A stretch of 44,923 nt of DNA from Lachnospiraceae bacterium (GTDB lineage Bacteria; Bacillota; Clostridia; Lachnospirales; Lachnospiraceae), in NCBI GenBank assembly GCA_910576335.1, contig CAJTIU010000034.1:1-44923 (forward strand), written 5' to 3'. Below the pieces are notes generated by a model. It was not told the origin of the DNA. It did not search any database and was given only the letters and a program-made list of their open reading frames with translations. The position numbers and the translations under genes were made by a program. Within the stretch, counting starts at the first letter, position 1. Each line of letters begins with the position of its first letter. This document shows, one piece after another, positions 1 through 8,620 of this stretch.

Positions 1-72
1 TTGAAACAAAACGGAAAATATACCCGGACTTAGCAGCTTCTTAACAGCCACAAGAAATAACCGCTTTAAAAG

Positions 73-89
73 CCTGCCTTTTTGACAGG
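73..89 (-). terminator. Rho-independent terminator after the defence operon
   Basis: On the minus strand the arms CCTGTC and GGCAGG pair (one G-U) around an AAAAA loop and are followed by CTTTTAAAG. The hairpin lies about 40 bases after the stop codon of the GHKL ATPase gene, so it most likely ends the four-gene operon. The U-tract is short, so strength is uncertain. The rest of bases 1-126 shows nothing else recognisable. Confidence 0.5.
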
Positions 90-126
90 TCGAATACTTG
101 TGTCCAAATTTATCCTTTGATGTTTT

Positions 127-1332
127 TTATTGATGTTCTGTTAAGAGAATATCATACAAGGCATCATCTAAAGCCTCATCCGAAAGTCCCGGCTTCAACG
201 CTGCAATTTTATCCGGTTCATAATAAGCTAAATGTCTATATTGCGGCGCTGTTTCGGTAGTATATTTCGTTATTCTCTCCTGCTTATTATTCTTAACCTC
301 CTGAAGATAATCTGCCAAATACAATTCAACTTGATGGCAAGCTTCTTTCACAATATCATCAAGTCCGGGATTCCCCGGCAACAAGACACTGCTCTCTGTT
401 GGCAGAGAAAAAGACAGTCGGTTCATATCAACATTTTCATCAAAATATTCACTCGTAAGTACACCTAGATACCAATATTCTTCATTATCAAAAATATCAG
501 AATCCAAATCTACAATAAGTTTTTCCAGCTCTTTGCTATCAACCAGTCTTTCATTTGCGCACAAATAGAGCCTATTTCTTGAGCCGAATGATCTGTCCGT
601 GATTTTTATGTGCAATAAATTAAACTTCTGCCCTTTTACCTCAAACTGCGTCTGGTTATCATTGGTCGTAATTATATCTCTGAATATTTGATTCAAAGAT
701 AAACTATTTTCTGTATCATAAATCTTCATTGCAGGACAATCTTTTCGCAAAAAATATGCCAAGCAATGCTGAATGATTCTCATTGCAATTATATCTAACT
801 TCTTCGGCGCATTGCTCTTATAATCTTTAAGGTAATCCGACAATGTAACTTCAGTACAATACCCCGTTCCACTTTCTTCCTCGGTAAGCACATCCTCTAT
901 TTCTGATCTGGCAGTAGTAAAATCAAATTCACGAACAACAAATTTTCCTTCTTCTTTATAGACACTTTTTATATGAACCTCCGAAAATGCTTTTAGCCAT
1001 GAAAATCGCCCTACGCCCTTGCCTCCAATAGCCATTTTATATTCAGAATCAGCTTCCATAAAAGATTTCATATTATTTTCGTCAAAACCGATTCCGTTAT
1101 CTGCTATCCTAAATCCTCTGACTGTATTACTATCAGAATCTGAAAAAAGCGTTCTATCTCTAACAACCTCTATCTCTATTCTTCCATCAAATACATCTCC
1201 ATTACTCTTTCTTTCATCTATCGCATGGATTGAATTAACAACTGCTTCATATAAAGGAACTAAAGGTCTATTCTTCGGCAAAGGAAAATTCCTGACTTTA
1301 CCGCTTAAATTTGTTGAAAAGCTTCTGCTCAT
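127..1332 (-). CDS. GHKL (Hsp90/MORC-like) ATPase of a helicase-methylase-ATPase defence operon
   Basis: A 401-residue protein with a GHKL ATP-binding fold at its N-terminus. Visible motifs are the N box (E29, N33, D38 in EAVVNSIHAID), the G1 box DNGIGF at 79-84 and the glycine-rich lid GGKGVGRF at 103-110. The remaining about 280 residues have no motif I recognise and may be the transducer/effector part. The gene is last in the four-gene operon, starting 23 bases after the helicase stop codon with GAGGA upstream of its ATG. GHKL ATPases of the MORC/Hsp90 type change conformation or dimerise with ATP; here it probably couples recognition to the response of the adjacent helicase-nuclease and methylase. 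The family is certain from the motifs; the role in phage defence is inferred from the neighbours. Confidence 0.85.
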   Translation of the reverse strand: MSRSFSTNLSGKVRNFPLPKNRPLVPLYEAVVNSIHAIDERKSNGDVFDGRIEIEVVRDRTLFSDSDSNTVRGFRIADNGIGFDENNMKSFMEADSEYKMAIGGKGVGRFSWLKAFSEVHIKSVYKEEGKFVVREFDFTTARSEIEDVLTEEESGTGYCTEVTLSDYLKDYKSNAPKKLDIIAMRIIQHCLAYFLRKDCPAMKIYDTENSLSLNQIFRDIITTNDNQTQFEVKGQKFNLLHIKITDRSFGSRNRLYLCANERLVDSKELEKLIVDLDSDIFDNEEYWYLGVLTSEYFDENVDMNRLSFSLPTESSVLLPGNPGLDDIVKEACHQVELYLADYLQEVKNNKQERITKYTTETAPQYRHLAYYEPDKIAALKPGLSDEALDDALYDILLTEHQ

Positions 1333-1355
1333 AATCTAATCCTCATTATTCCACT

Positions 1356-4300
1356 TTAACCAAAATTTTTATTTACCAGTTCTTTCAACACATCATTCTT
1401 TGCCGCATCTGCAGCATCTGCTTCCACAAAATTATGCGTATCGTTTCTCATTTCCTCATCAAAACCAAGAATATAGTTCGTTGCAATAAGATATATGATT
1501 CTGGTCGGTGCCATACCATAAACCTGTTTGCTTAAGATATGGCGCACCCGCTCCTTATCATCAGGGAAAGCTTTCTTCATTGCTTCGCTCCGATATAATC
1601 TCTTGACAATCTCCGTAATATATAGACCTGATTTCATATATAAGTCTGCAAAAGTCTTTGTCGGATCATCAAAGCAGCCCGGATTGTTCTCTTCTAACTG
1701 ATTCACCATCTTTTCCACCACCCAACGAGACGTGAAAATCTGATTTGTCTTTTGCGGCGGAATATAATCAAAAATATCCTCATCCTGCGACTCATCGAAA
1801 TAATTCGCAAGCTGCTGTTTCTTCTTCCAGAATTCTTCAATGGAATCGTTAAATACAATCTCATCAAACAGATGCCCTTCAAAATGTTTCTTCTCACCGG
1901 TTTCTGGATCTGCATAATCTCCGCCATCCCTTAGAAAACGGAAATCATCTTCCGTGATACCAGTCACCTCAAGAAATACATCATCCTCCGTATAATCATC
2001 AAAATTCGAAAGCGTAAGATGCCCGTCTCCATAAGCCATTATAAAACTTGGAATTGTACGGGAAAATCCTCTCAGATGTGCCCTGACCTCATCCTCCACA
2101 GTTCGTTTCTCCTGCTCTGCCTTATTCTTTTCAAGCTGCTCCACCAGTTTCTGTGGTTTCTCCTGAATTGTCTTCTGAACATTTTCCTGCACAGTTTCCA
2201 TAAATGACCTCATAGCGTCATCCATACTGGCTTTATATTTCTCTTCTGCCTGTTTGACCTCCTGTTCCGTCTCAGCCTCCCTTTGTTCCCGCTCAAACTC
2301 AACCTGTGCAATACGTGTCTGCTGTTTGTAATCATCTTTTACTTTTCCGAATGTAGTGTCAATCTCTCGCTCCACCTGACGTTCCAGACGGTTCTGCGCC
2401 CCTTTTTTCACACCATACTCACCTGCAACTGGAGCAAGCACACGCTCTTTCATACCTTCTTTGATAGAGGACACAAGAGAATCCAAATGCTCCTCCACGT
2501 CATAAAGAGTTGATTTCTCTGTCACTTTCGAGACCTTCAGCTGGATATTATCATAAAATTCCTCGTACATCTTTTTCCCAAACAAACTTTGTGACTTGCC
2601 AATGATAATCTCGTTATCAATCTGGACTTCACCTTTTTCATCCACCGATACAGAATCCATCCCGTCAAGTATAGTATTATCCCTTTTCTTCTGCTGCACC
2701 TCTGCCGCCGGCGTAAGTTTCTCCACAATCTCCCGGACAATATTCGGCGCACCAAATACATTGCTGATATTTCTAAACAAAAAATTGGACATGAATCCCT
2801 TACGGACTACTTCCTGACTCTTCAATGCCCTTGGAATAGAAAGTACCGATGCCGCATCCAGTTCTACCATTTTCCCCTCGTCATCTTCGCCAATAACTGG
2901 GAAAAAATTGAGCAGTCTCTTAATGTTATCTTTCCTGTCATTGCTGGTTCCCTGACCGCGGATGGTATCCATCAAAAGATTATTCGCGAACTCATCAAAG
3001 ATAATCAAAGTACGAGCCGGGTCAAAATCAAACACATATGCCGTCTCTTTTCTGTAGCGTTGTCCATTCCTTGTCAAAATGCATGGATTTTGTGCACGAA
3101 AAGCCGCCTGCATATAAGATGAGGGACTTTTCATATTGCAGAGCATCAAAACGCCGCTCCACTCTGGAATTGTCACACCTACGGTAAGCTGTCCCACTGA
3201 AAGTGTTATAGTCCTTTCATTTTCAGCAATTGCTGTCTTTACCCTGTCGAATGCCGCCGCTGCTTCTTCATCCTCATCCAAACGTCCGTCTCCTGCCGCC
3301 AAGATAATCTTATATTCGCTAAATACAGAATCCTCATTCAAAAGCTTTGCCAACGCCCTTGCACTAGCTACACGATTCAGAAGCCACAATGTATGTGAAA
3401 GTTCACTACGAAGCTCTGGTGTGGAAAACGGATATTTCTCCTGAATAACCAGAGCATGTAAAAACTTCTTTATCTCATCTTCATGCACAAATTTCCCGCT
3501 CTCATTCGTAATAAAGAATTCATTCAAATCAAAGGCATAATCTACCGCACCTGCTTCTTCAGACAAATCTAACCCTTTTTCCAAACGGTCACGTATCATT
3601 GTGGAAAGCTGATAGGTATACATTTCCAGTCTCGGTAAAGCTTCATATGGATTGTATTCATCAGTCGCCCAATTCTCTTTTCTTTCCTGCTCATCTGCAT
3701 ACGACCAGTTATATATCTGATTTTTAGAGAACTGCTCACTTGCCAGTGCCTTAAACGGAGTGCCAGAAAGATAAAGGGTATGTTTCCTCGCGATGTTTTG
3801 AAAAGCACGGTCGGTACGCATAGTGTCGACGCCTTCCTGCGCTTCATCAATGACAAGAAGGTCAAATTCCATGCCTTTCTGAAGTTTCCCCTTATCATCT
3901 CTATATTCCTTCGCCATCCATCCAAGTTTCCGATACTGCCCTCCGAAATATACAGAACCCTTCAATCCTTGCAGAGACTCAAAAGCCACCATGCCTGTCA
4001 TAGCATCCTCATCCCGCGATGACATAACTTTCAAGTATTCCTCTCTTGTAAACACTCCCGGTTTCCCTTTCAGGGAATCTGTATCCGAAACAAAAGACAG
4101 CTCTCCATGCCACCCTATAAATTTACGAAAGTCATCTGCCCACGAATTAGCAATACTTGGTCTGTTAGTAACAATCAATACTTTTGTAAATCTCATCTGC
4201 CGTATCAGGTCATAAGCAGTCAACGTCTTTCCAAATCTTGGCTTTGCATTCCACAAAAATTCTTCGCCACCGTTTTCAAAATAAGCCTTTGTCATCTCCA

Positions 4301-4712
4301 CAGCTTCTTTCTGCTCATCACGCAAAGAGTAACTAATCTTCTCATCCTTGCTTTGGACAGTCTCACGCCTTGCAAATTTGTCAAAATATCCCCGTGACGT
4401 TTGCCCATCCACTTTAAACCATTCTGTACCAGAAGTCCGTTCCACTTGGCAATCAGATTCCAAAAATGAATGGAAGTCATGGTCAGTAAAATATTCTCCA
4501 GAACCATCCTTAAACATCGCGTTATCCTGCCACGCCAATACATACTGTATATCTGCCGTATGCGTTTGCTGCCTGATTCTCTGCGTTACAGACTGTTTCT
4601 CTGTATATCCAATTTTCGTCCAGCCCTCATGATAAACTACGCCCGGAGTATTATAAGCATAAATCATCGGCACGACCTGCCGAAACGATTTAATCTTTGC
4701 CATGCCACTCAT
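1356..4712 (-). CDS. GIY-YIG-like (T5orf172) nuclease / SF2 helicase with C-terminal methylase-like domain
   Basis: A 1118-residue multidomain protein. Residues about 15-80 match the T5orf172/GIY-YIG-like pattern (YAYNTPG, then KIGYT and VTQRIRQQTHTA), a probable nuclease. An SF2 helicase core follows: Walker A KPRFGKT at 157-163, motif II DEAQ at 289-292 and a downstream LSGTPF motif. A charged Gln/Glu/Lys-rich segment at about 770-880 is probably coiled coil. The last about 130 residues resemble the N-terminal half of an Eco57I-type N6-adenine methylase: IFTSRWVV from residue 992 (motif X-like) and FADLYMKSGLYITEI at about 1021-1035 (motif I-like, without the usual DPxxGxG). No NPPY is present here; it sits in the upstream gene. 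The ATG directly follows the TAA of that gene. Likely role: recognition and cleavage of foreign DNA. Domains are well supported; the biological role is inferred. Confidence 0.85.
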   Translation of the reverse strand: MSGMAKIKSFRQVVPMIYAYNTPGVVYHEGWTKIGYTEKQSVTQRIRQQTHTADIQYVLAWQDNAMFKDGSGEYFTDHDFHSFLESDCQVERTSGTEWFKVDGQTSRGYFDKFARRETVQSKDEKISYSLRDEQKEAVEMTKAYFENGGEEFLWNAKPRFGKTLTAYDLIRQMRFTKVLIVTNRPSIANSWADDFRKFIGWHGELSFVSDTDSLKGKPGVFTREEYLKVMSSRDEDAMTGMVAFESLQGLKGSVYFGGQYRKLGWMAKEYRDDKGKLQKGMEFDLLVIDEAQEGVDTMRTDRAFQNIARKHTLYLSGTPFKALASEQFSKNQIYNWSYADEQERKENWATDEYNPYEALPRLEMYTYQLSTMIRDRLEKGLDLSEEAGAVDYAFDLNEFFITNESGKFVHEDEIKKFLHALVIQEKYPFSTPELRSELSHTLWLLNRVASARALAKLLNEDSVFSEYKIILAAGDGRLDEDEEAAAAFDRVKTAIAENERTITLSVGQLTVGVTIPEWSGVLMLCNMKSPSSYMQAAFRAQNPCILTRNGQRYRKETAYVFDFDPARTLIIFDEFANNLLMDTIRGQGTSNDRKDNIKRLLNFFPVIGEDDEGKMVELDAASVLSIPRALKSQEVVRKGFMSNFLFRNISNVFGAPNIVREIVEKLTPAAEVQQKKRDNTILDGMDSVSVDEKGEVQIDNEIIIGKSQSLFGKKMYEEFYDNIQLKVSKVTEKSTLYDVEEHLDSLVSSIKEGMKERVLAPVAGEYGVKKGAQNRLERQVEREIDTTFGKVKDDYKQQTRIAQVEFEREQREAETEQEVKQAEEKYKASMDDAMRSFMETVQENVQKTIQEKPQKLVEQLEKNKAEQEKRTVEDEVRAHLRGFSRTIPSFIMAYGDGHLTLSNFDDYTEDDVFLEVTGITEDDFRFLRDGGDYADPETGEKKHFEGHLFDEIVFNDSIEEFWKKKQQLANYFDESQDEDIFDYIPPQKTNQIFTSRWVVEKMVNQLEENNPGCFDDPTKTFADLYMKSGLYITEIVKRLYRSEAMKKAFPDDKERVRHILSKQVYGMAPTRIIYLIATNYILGFDEEMRNDTHNFVEADAADAAKNDVLKELVNKNFG

Positions 4713-5747
4713 TTATTCCATCTCCTTCCCATGAGACTCAATGAATGCAATTTCTTCTTTTGTCAGCCCATACTTCCAATAAAGTTGCTGATCAATCTCA
4801 CTCACAGACTTGCTCCAATCTATGTCAGAGGATGCTGTAAAATTCTGCACAGGAACATAAAGCCACTTCTCAGGTGTGATATGTTGTGTCACTTTTAACA
4901 CCCCCAATAAAATCCTCACAAATTTTGTTTTCACATATTTAAGAGCAGCCATCGCTTCCTCTTTCTCATCAAAACATCCAATACTGATAAAAGTCTCTGT
5001 TGAACCGGTGAATGGCTCACCAACAATTGGCATCGACAGAACTTCTCCTAATACACCGTTTCCATTCGCACTTGGAAGGAGTAATTTGTACTTATCAAGA
5101 TTCTTTACTTTGACCACATATCTCATTCTTACATATTTATAAACCCGTTCGTTACCTTTACGTCCCAATATTCTAATATACTCCTCATCATCGTCTGGCT
5201 TCGAATCGGAAAACACCTGTGGTAATCTTTCAAAAATATTTGTGGACATATCATATGGATGCCCATTACTAAGTTGGTTAATAGCTTCTGGATAATCCTT
5301 ATGCATCTCATCTGTCAATCTGTATGCAGTTCTTGTTATAACGATATCTTTCATACTAGAAAAATTCTCTGCATTTCGCACCTTTTTCAAAACAGAATTT
5401 AATTCCTCATATGGAGTAAATGTTCCAATTGCCCCAAAATCTTTCCTTCCATCATGTAAAGTAACAGCAATACCCCCTTTAATTTCCGTATTGCCAAATA
5501 CTTTACTACTATCCTGCTCATAATGAAGCACTTTTAGATGAGGGTCAGCCAACATTTCTGCATTCCATTGTTTCGGTGTATTTCCAGCATTAAATAAAAA
5601 TCGAGCAGGATGTATCATCTCAACAACATCTGCAACACCATAAGCATTTTCTAAAAACTTATGATAAATCGGCGGTGCAAAGGTTTTGTTATCACCAATA
5701 GCCTCATCCTGATACGGTGGATTTCCGATAATAAAATCAAACTTCAT
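4713..5747 (-). CDS. Eco57I-type DNA methylase, catalytic NPPY half with target-recognition region
   Basis: A 344-residue protein that begins almost directly with the adenine N6-methylase motif IV, NPPY at residues 9-12 (preceded by FDFIIG). It lacks the upstream SAM-binding motif I found in a complete enzyme of this class, so the SAM-binding part must come from another protein; candidates are the gene just upstream and the C-terminus of the helicase. The region beyond about residue 110 is typical of the target-recognition part of these enzymes. The start ATG lies two bases after the stop codon of the upstream gene, whose end contains the GGAGGAG ribosome binding site, so translation is probably coupled. 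The reading frame is intact. Likely product activity: N6-adenine methylation marking self DNA, as part of a split enzyme. What base context is recognised cannot be seen. Confidence 0.85.
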   Translation of the reverse strand: MKFDFIIGNPPYQDEAIGDNKTFAPPIYHKFLENAYGVADVVEMIHPARFLFNAGNTPKQWNAEMLADPHLKVLHYEQDSSKVFGNTEIKGGIAVTLHDGRKDFGAIGTFTPYEELNSVLKKVRNAENFSSMKDIVITRTAYRLTDEMHKDYPEAINQLSNGHPYDMSTNIFERLPQVFSDSKPDDDEEYIRILGRKGNERVYKYVRMRYVVKVKNLDKYKLLLPSANGNGVLGEVLSMPIVGEPFTGSTETFISIGCFDEKEEAMAALKYVKTKFVRILLGVLKVTQHITPEKWLYVPVQNFTASSDIDWSKSVSEIDQQLYWKYGLTKEEIAFIESHGKEME

Positions 5748-5749
5748 CT

Positions 5750-6679
5750 CTACTCCTCCTTTCCCTGTAAGGATAGAAATTCTAAACTTTTATCGCCTCG
5801 CCAATCATAAATCCTGCACAATGGCTGTTTATTTTCCGATTTTTTCTCTGTTCCCATTCCATAAACCTCAAAAAGCGTCATCTGCCGATACTGCTCTTCA
5901 GCCTTACTATACGGAATCGTACCTGTAAGACCATCCATCTGCCAAATATTCCACGTGATAATATTGATTAACTTTTTCAACTCATTCATTGTAGGTTTCC
6001 GATTCCAATATTCCTGCAAATACTCATCATAAGTCATCAGCAGATTAACTCTCGCAATCAAGAGGTTATCTCCCTGAAATTCATACCCATATGTCGCTTG
6101 GAATGCTCTGATTACCCATTTATACCATTCCGACTCTGTCTGTACATTTTCTTGTACAACCCGAAGTTTGCGATCCAAGATTCCGATGCGCCTATATACG
6201 GGAATATACTCGCCACTTTCTACATTATATCGGCTAACCAGATAGGGCGCTTCGCCGCAAGTAATTTCAAGTCGTCTTGAATCCACATATTTTTTCCAGT
6301 CCGTATCTTTCTGAAACTCTATATGTTCCGTTGGCTCTCCATTCTTATTAAATACATCTCTCCTGTCAAACCAAACCTCATCAATATGGTTATTCATCAT
6401 ATTACAAACCCATAGCGGGGTAAAAACCTCTGCGTGAGCTTTTGTACGTTCTGACTGTTGCTCCATCGCCTTCCTTGCTCTGGTCTTTATCACACCTGCA
6501 TTTACACCGGAAATCAAATCTGCTGTAATCTCTTTATCACGAGAATATTCATTTCCCAACAATCCATAGGCATCTGTAGCCCACATGATATTCTTCTTTG
6601 TCGTTTTATCTGCAAGCATTCTGTCTAAAAGACCTATTGCCTGAATTTTCAATATATCATCTTGAATATTTATTACCAC
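5750..6679 (-). CDS. Restriction-system M-subunit-like protein, N-terminal methylase half
   Basis: A 309-residue protein resembling proteins annotated as 'restriction endonuclease subunit M' in Firmicutes. AEVFTPLWVCNMM at 83-95 is like methylase motif X (FxP), LEITCGEAPYLVSRY at about 137-151 is in the place of motif I, and GDNLLIARVNLL resembles the helix after motif II. No NPPY is present; that motif is at the N-terminus of the next gene, two bases downstream. The pair therefore looks like one Eco57I-type methylase divided between two genes. Start: a GTG with AAGGGAG seven bases upstream; no ATG fits better. This is the first gene of the defence operon and is preceded by a good promoter. 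The assignment rests on motif order and gene context, not on a search. Confidence 0.7.
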   Translation of the reverse strand: MVINIQDDILKIQAIGLLDRMLADKTTKKNIMWATDAYGLLGNEYSRDKEITADLISGVNAGVIKTRARKAMEQQSERTKAHAEVFTPLWVCNMMNNHIDEVWFDRRDVFNKNGEPTEHIEFQKDTDWKKYVDSRRLEITCGEAPYLVSRYNVESGEYIPVYRRIGILDRKLRVVQENVQTESEWYKWVIRAFQATYGYEFQGDNLLIARVNLLMTYDEYLQEYWNRKPTMNELKKLINIITWNIWQMDGLTGTIPYSKAEEQYRQMTLFEVYGMGTEKKSENKQPLCRIYDWRGDKSLEFLSLQGKEE

Positions 6680-6756
6680 ACAGGTACTCCCTTCACATTA
6701 TCTTTCATCTATCTCTGCATATTCTTCTTTCATGCACCTGTTTGTACTCTACCAAT

Positions 6757-6785
6757 AGCATATTCCCTGTGAGAAAATTTTGCAA
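6757..6785 (-). promoter_or_regulatory. Sigma-70-type promoter of the defence operon
   Basis: On the minus strand TTGCAA (-35) and TATGCT (-10) are separated by 17 bases. The predicted transcript would start about 75 bases before the GTG of the first operon gene. No operator-like repeat is obvious around it. Confidence 0.45.
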
Positions 6786-6839
6786 GTTCTTTTGTATTTC
6801 CCCGGCAAAAATCAATAATTTTCAATGATATAATAGTTC

Positions 6840-7007
6840 TTACCGCTCTGGTAAATAAAACACTTCAATCTCATCCTCCTCAAACTCCAATTCTACCCAA
6901 TAATCCTTTATAAAATAAGCTATATACCTATTTTGCATGCGATGATTCTCTAATCCCGAATTATTCACGGCAGTATAACCACACATAAAATCTGCCGCAA
7001 CTACCAT
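6840..7007 (-). CDS. Small hypothetical protein, possibly the remnant of a gene cut by the IS
   Basis: A 55-codon ORF from ATG to TAA. The product begins MVVAADFMCGYTAVNN and ends in an acidic stretch (ELEFEEDEIEVFYLPER). The frame stays open nine further codons upstream of the ATG, including a GTG with GGTGAGG before it, until a TAG. The composition looks protein-like, with a hydrophobic start and a compact acidic tail. I do not recognise a family. It lies directly beyond the 3' end of the decayed IS1380 transposase, so it may be the C-terminal part of a longer gene removed by the insertion. It is transcribed towards the defence operon promoter. Confidence 0.4.
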   Translation of the reverse strand: MVVAADFMCGYTAVNNSGLENHRMQNRYIAYFIKDYWVELEFEEDEIEVFYLPER

Positions 7008-7120
7008 TACAGTCACTCTTAATACCTCACCCTGCCAGAAGACAGCCTAAAAAAGGGCAGCCTTCTCCTGTGAGAAGTTTAAAGTGTATTGTGGTTGTCA
7101 AGGTTCGTTAACAGCTGCTG

Positions 7121-8399
7121 TTATTCCAACTGTGGCTGCAGGTTGCGGATATTTTCCAGTGTCTCGTAGAATTCTTTCTTGTAGGGACAACTGCTGCACA
7201 GTTTGAAATATTTGTATCGTGCTGATCTTACCACTCTTGCAGCAATTATGATTCAGCAGTTTGAAACGAATGGTATCTATGCGCTATTTTCTCATGCTGA
7301 CAGCAAGAGCCAATCGTCTGAACCAATGGAAGAGATTATAAGCTAATGCGTGGATCAGGAGGCGGTTTGCATTTACCAGTTTGGAGAAACTGCTTACAGA
7401 GGCAAAGTCAAAACCGCTTTTGCCTTTTTTGGTGAAATTTCCCATTTTTCGCTTGCCGCAATAAAACCGGATTACCTGATAAGACTCCATTTCCACTGTT
7501 GTGACAATAAAGGTATACAGGTGAACCATCTGGCTGTACGGCTTTTCGATTTTGAACACTACTCTGCGAGGATGGCTCCATGAACCGGACTGATACAGGA
7601 ATTCCCCATACAGGGCGGCATAATCCACCTGGTTTGATTTCGCTGCACGGTACTACGCCTGATCTTCGTCCTCTGCGAATTCACGGAGTTTTGCATTCTC
7701 CTTGAGCCGGATGGCATATCTGCAGTTTTTATCTTCAAGGACTTCGCACAGGTTCGGTGACGCAAAACCGCTGTCGCCGCGGAGATAAAGCGGCAGCCTA
7801 GGAAAATCACAGAGAAATTCATCCAGAAGGGACTCCATAAAAATATCCGTCTCTTTGCTACAATACATGGTGCCGTCACGAAGCTGTACTTTTAGCAGGT
7901 CGCCGGTCAGTCCATCGTAACACAACAGCGGGTGTTAGCCATGCGCCTGATAATGGTAGTTGAACCCCTCCCCCTCCTGATTTCCGTAGGTGTTAAAAAG
8001 TGTGGAATCCATATCAAAAAGCATGAATTCCAGTTTCTTTATAGAATAGATAACTTTGCGGAGCTCACGGATAAGCTGGTTTAACTGGCAGAGTATATCT
8101 TCATCCATGCGGTTAAAAAAGCGTGACAGGGTAGGCTGAGATGCCAGAGCGTCTTTTTCTAAAATATCTGTCTAGGTTCGATTATCAGTTCGTCTGCACA
8201 GTCATCCTTCAAAGTAGGCGCTGATAATCTGATAGATTACCTGCATCAGATTCGTATCATCCTTATGAATGCGGAACCAGACAGTATCATTAGTTTTGAA
8301 CATGCGGTTGATGAGCTTAAGCGCTCAAATCTTAAACAGGAACTCCTTGAACAGGAGAAGTCCTGCATCGGAGGATAAATCACCTCCGTCAAAATTCAT
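7121..8399 (-). pseudogene. Decayed IS1380-family transposase
   Basis: Pieces of one IS1380-like DDE transposase can be read on the minus strand: the start MNFDGGDLSSDAGLLLF from 8399, then DALASQPTLSRFF, FDMDSTLFNTYGNQEGEGFNY, LRGDSGFASP, the C-terminal part of the core, and the terminal ENIRNLQPQLE ending at the TAA at 7121-7123. The frame is broken repeatedly: an early stop near the N-terminus, a frameshift around 8150-8220, a TAA at 7935-7937 replacing the tyrosine codon of GYHPLLCYDG, a TAG at 7653-7655, a TAG at 7284 and another frameshift before the C-terminus. First and second catalytic aspartates are still visible (DMDST, RGDSG). No exact terminal inverted repeats could be defined, so the IS ends are uncertain (probably about 7050 and 8500). 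It is certainly inactive by itself. Confidence 0.9.
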
Positions 8400-8620
8400 T
8401 TTAATTTGACTATTGCTTTCTAAGCTTATGGTGTTTAAAATATCCATAGAGAGATCTTCTTTTCGGGATATTTGTTTGGATCTAACACCTAAATTTCACC
8501 ACAAATAGAGGTCTTTTTCTATTCACTTAAAGGTGAAAAGCGATAATCAATTAAAATACAGTAACTATGCGGATTTCAGCAGTTGATGTTGTTCTGTGAA
8601 TAATTCAGGATGAGGTAAAT

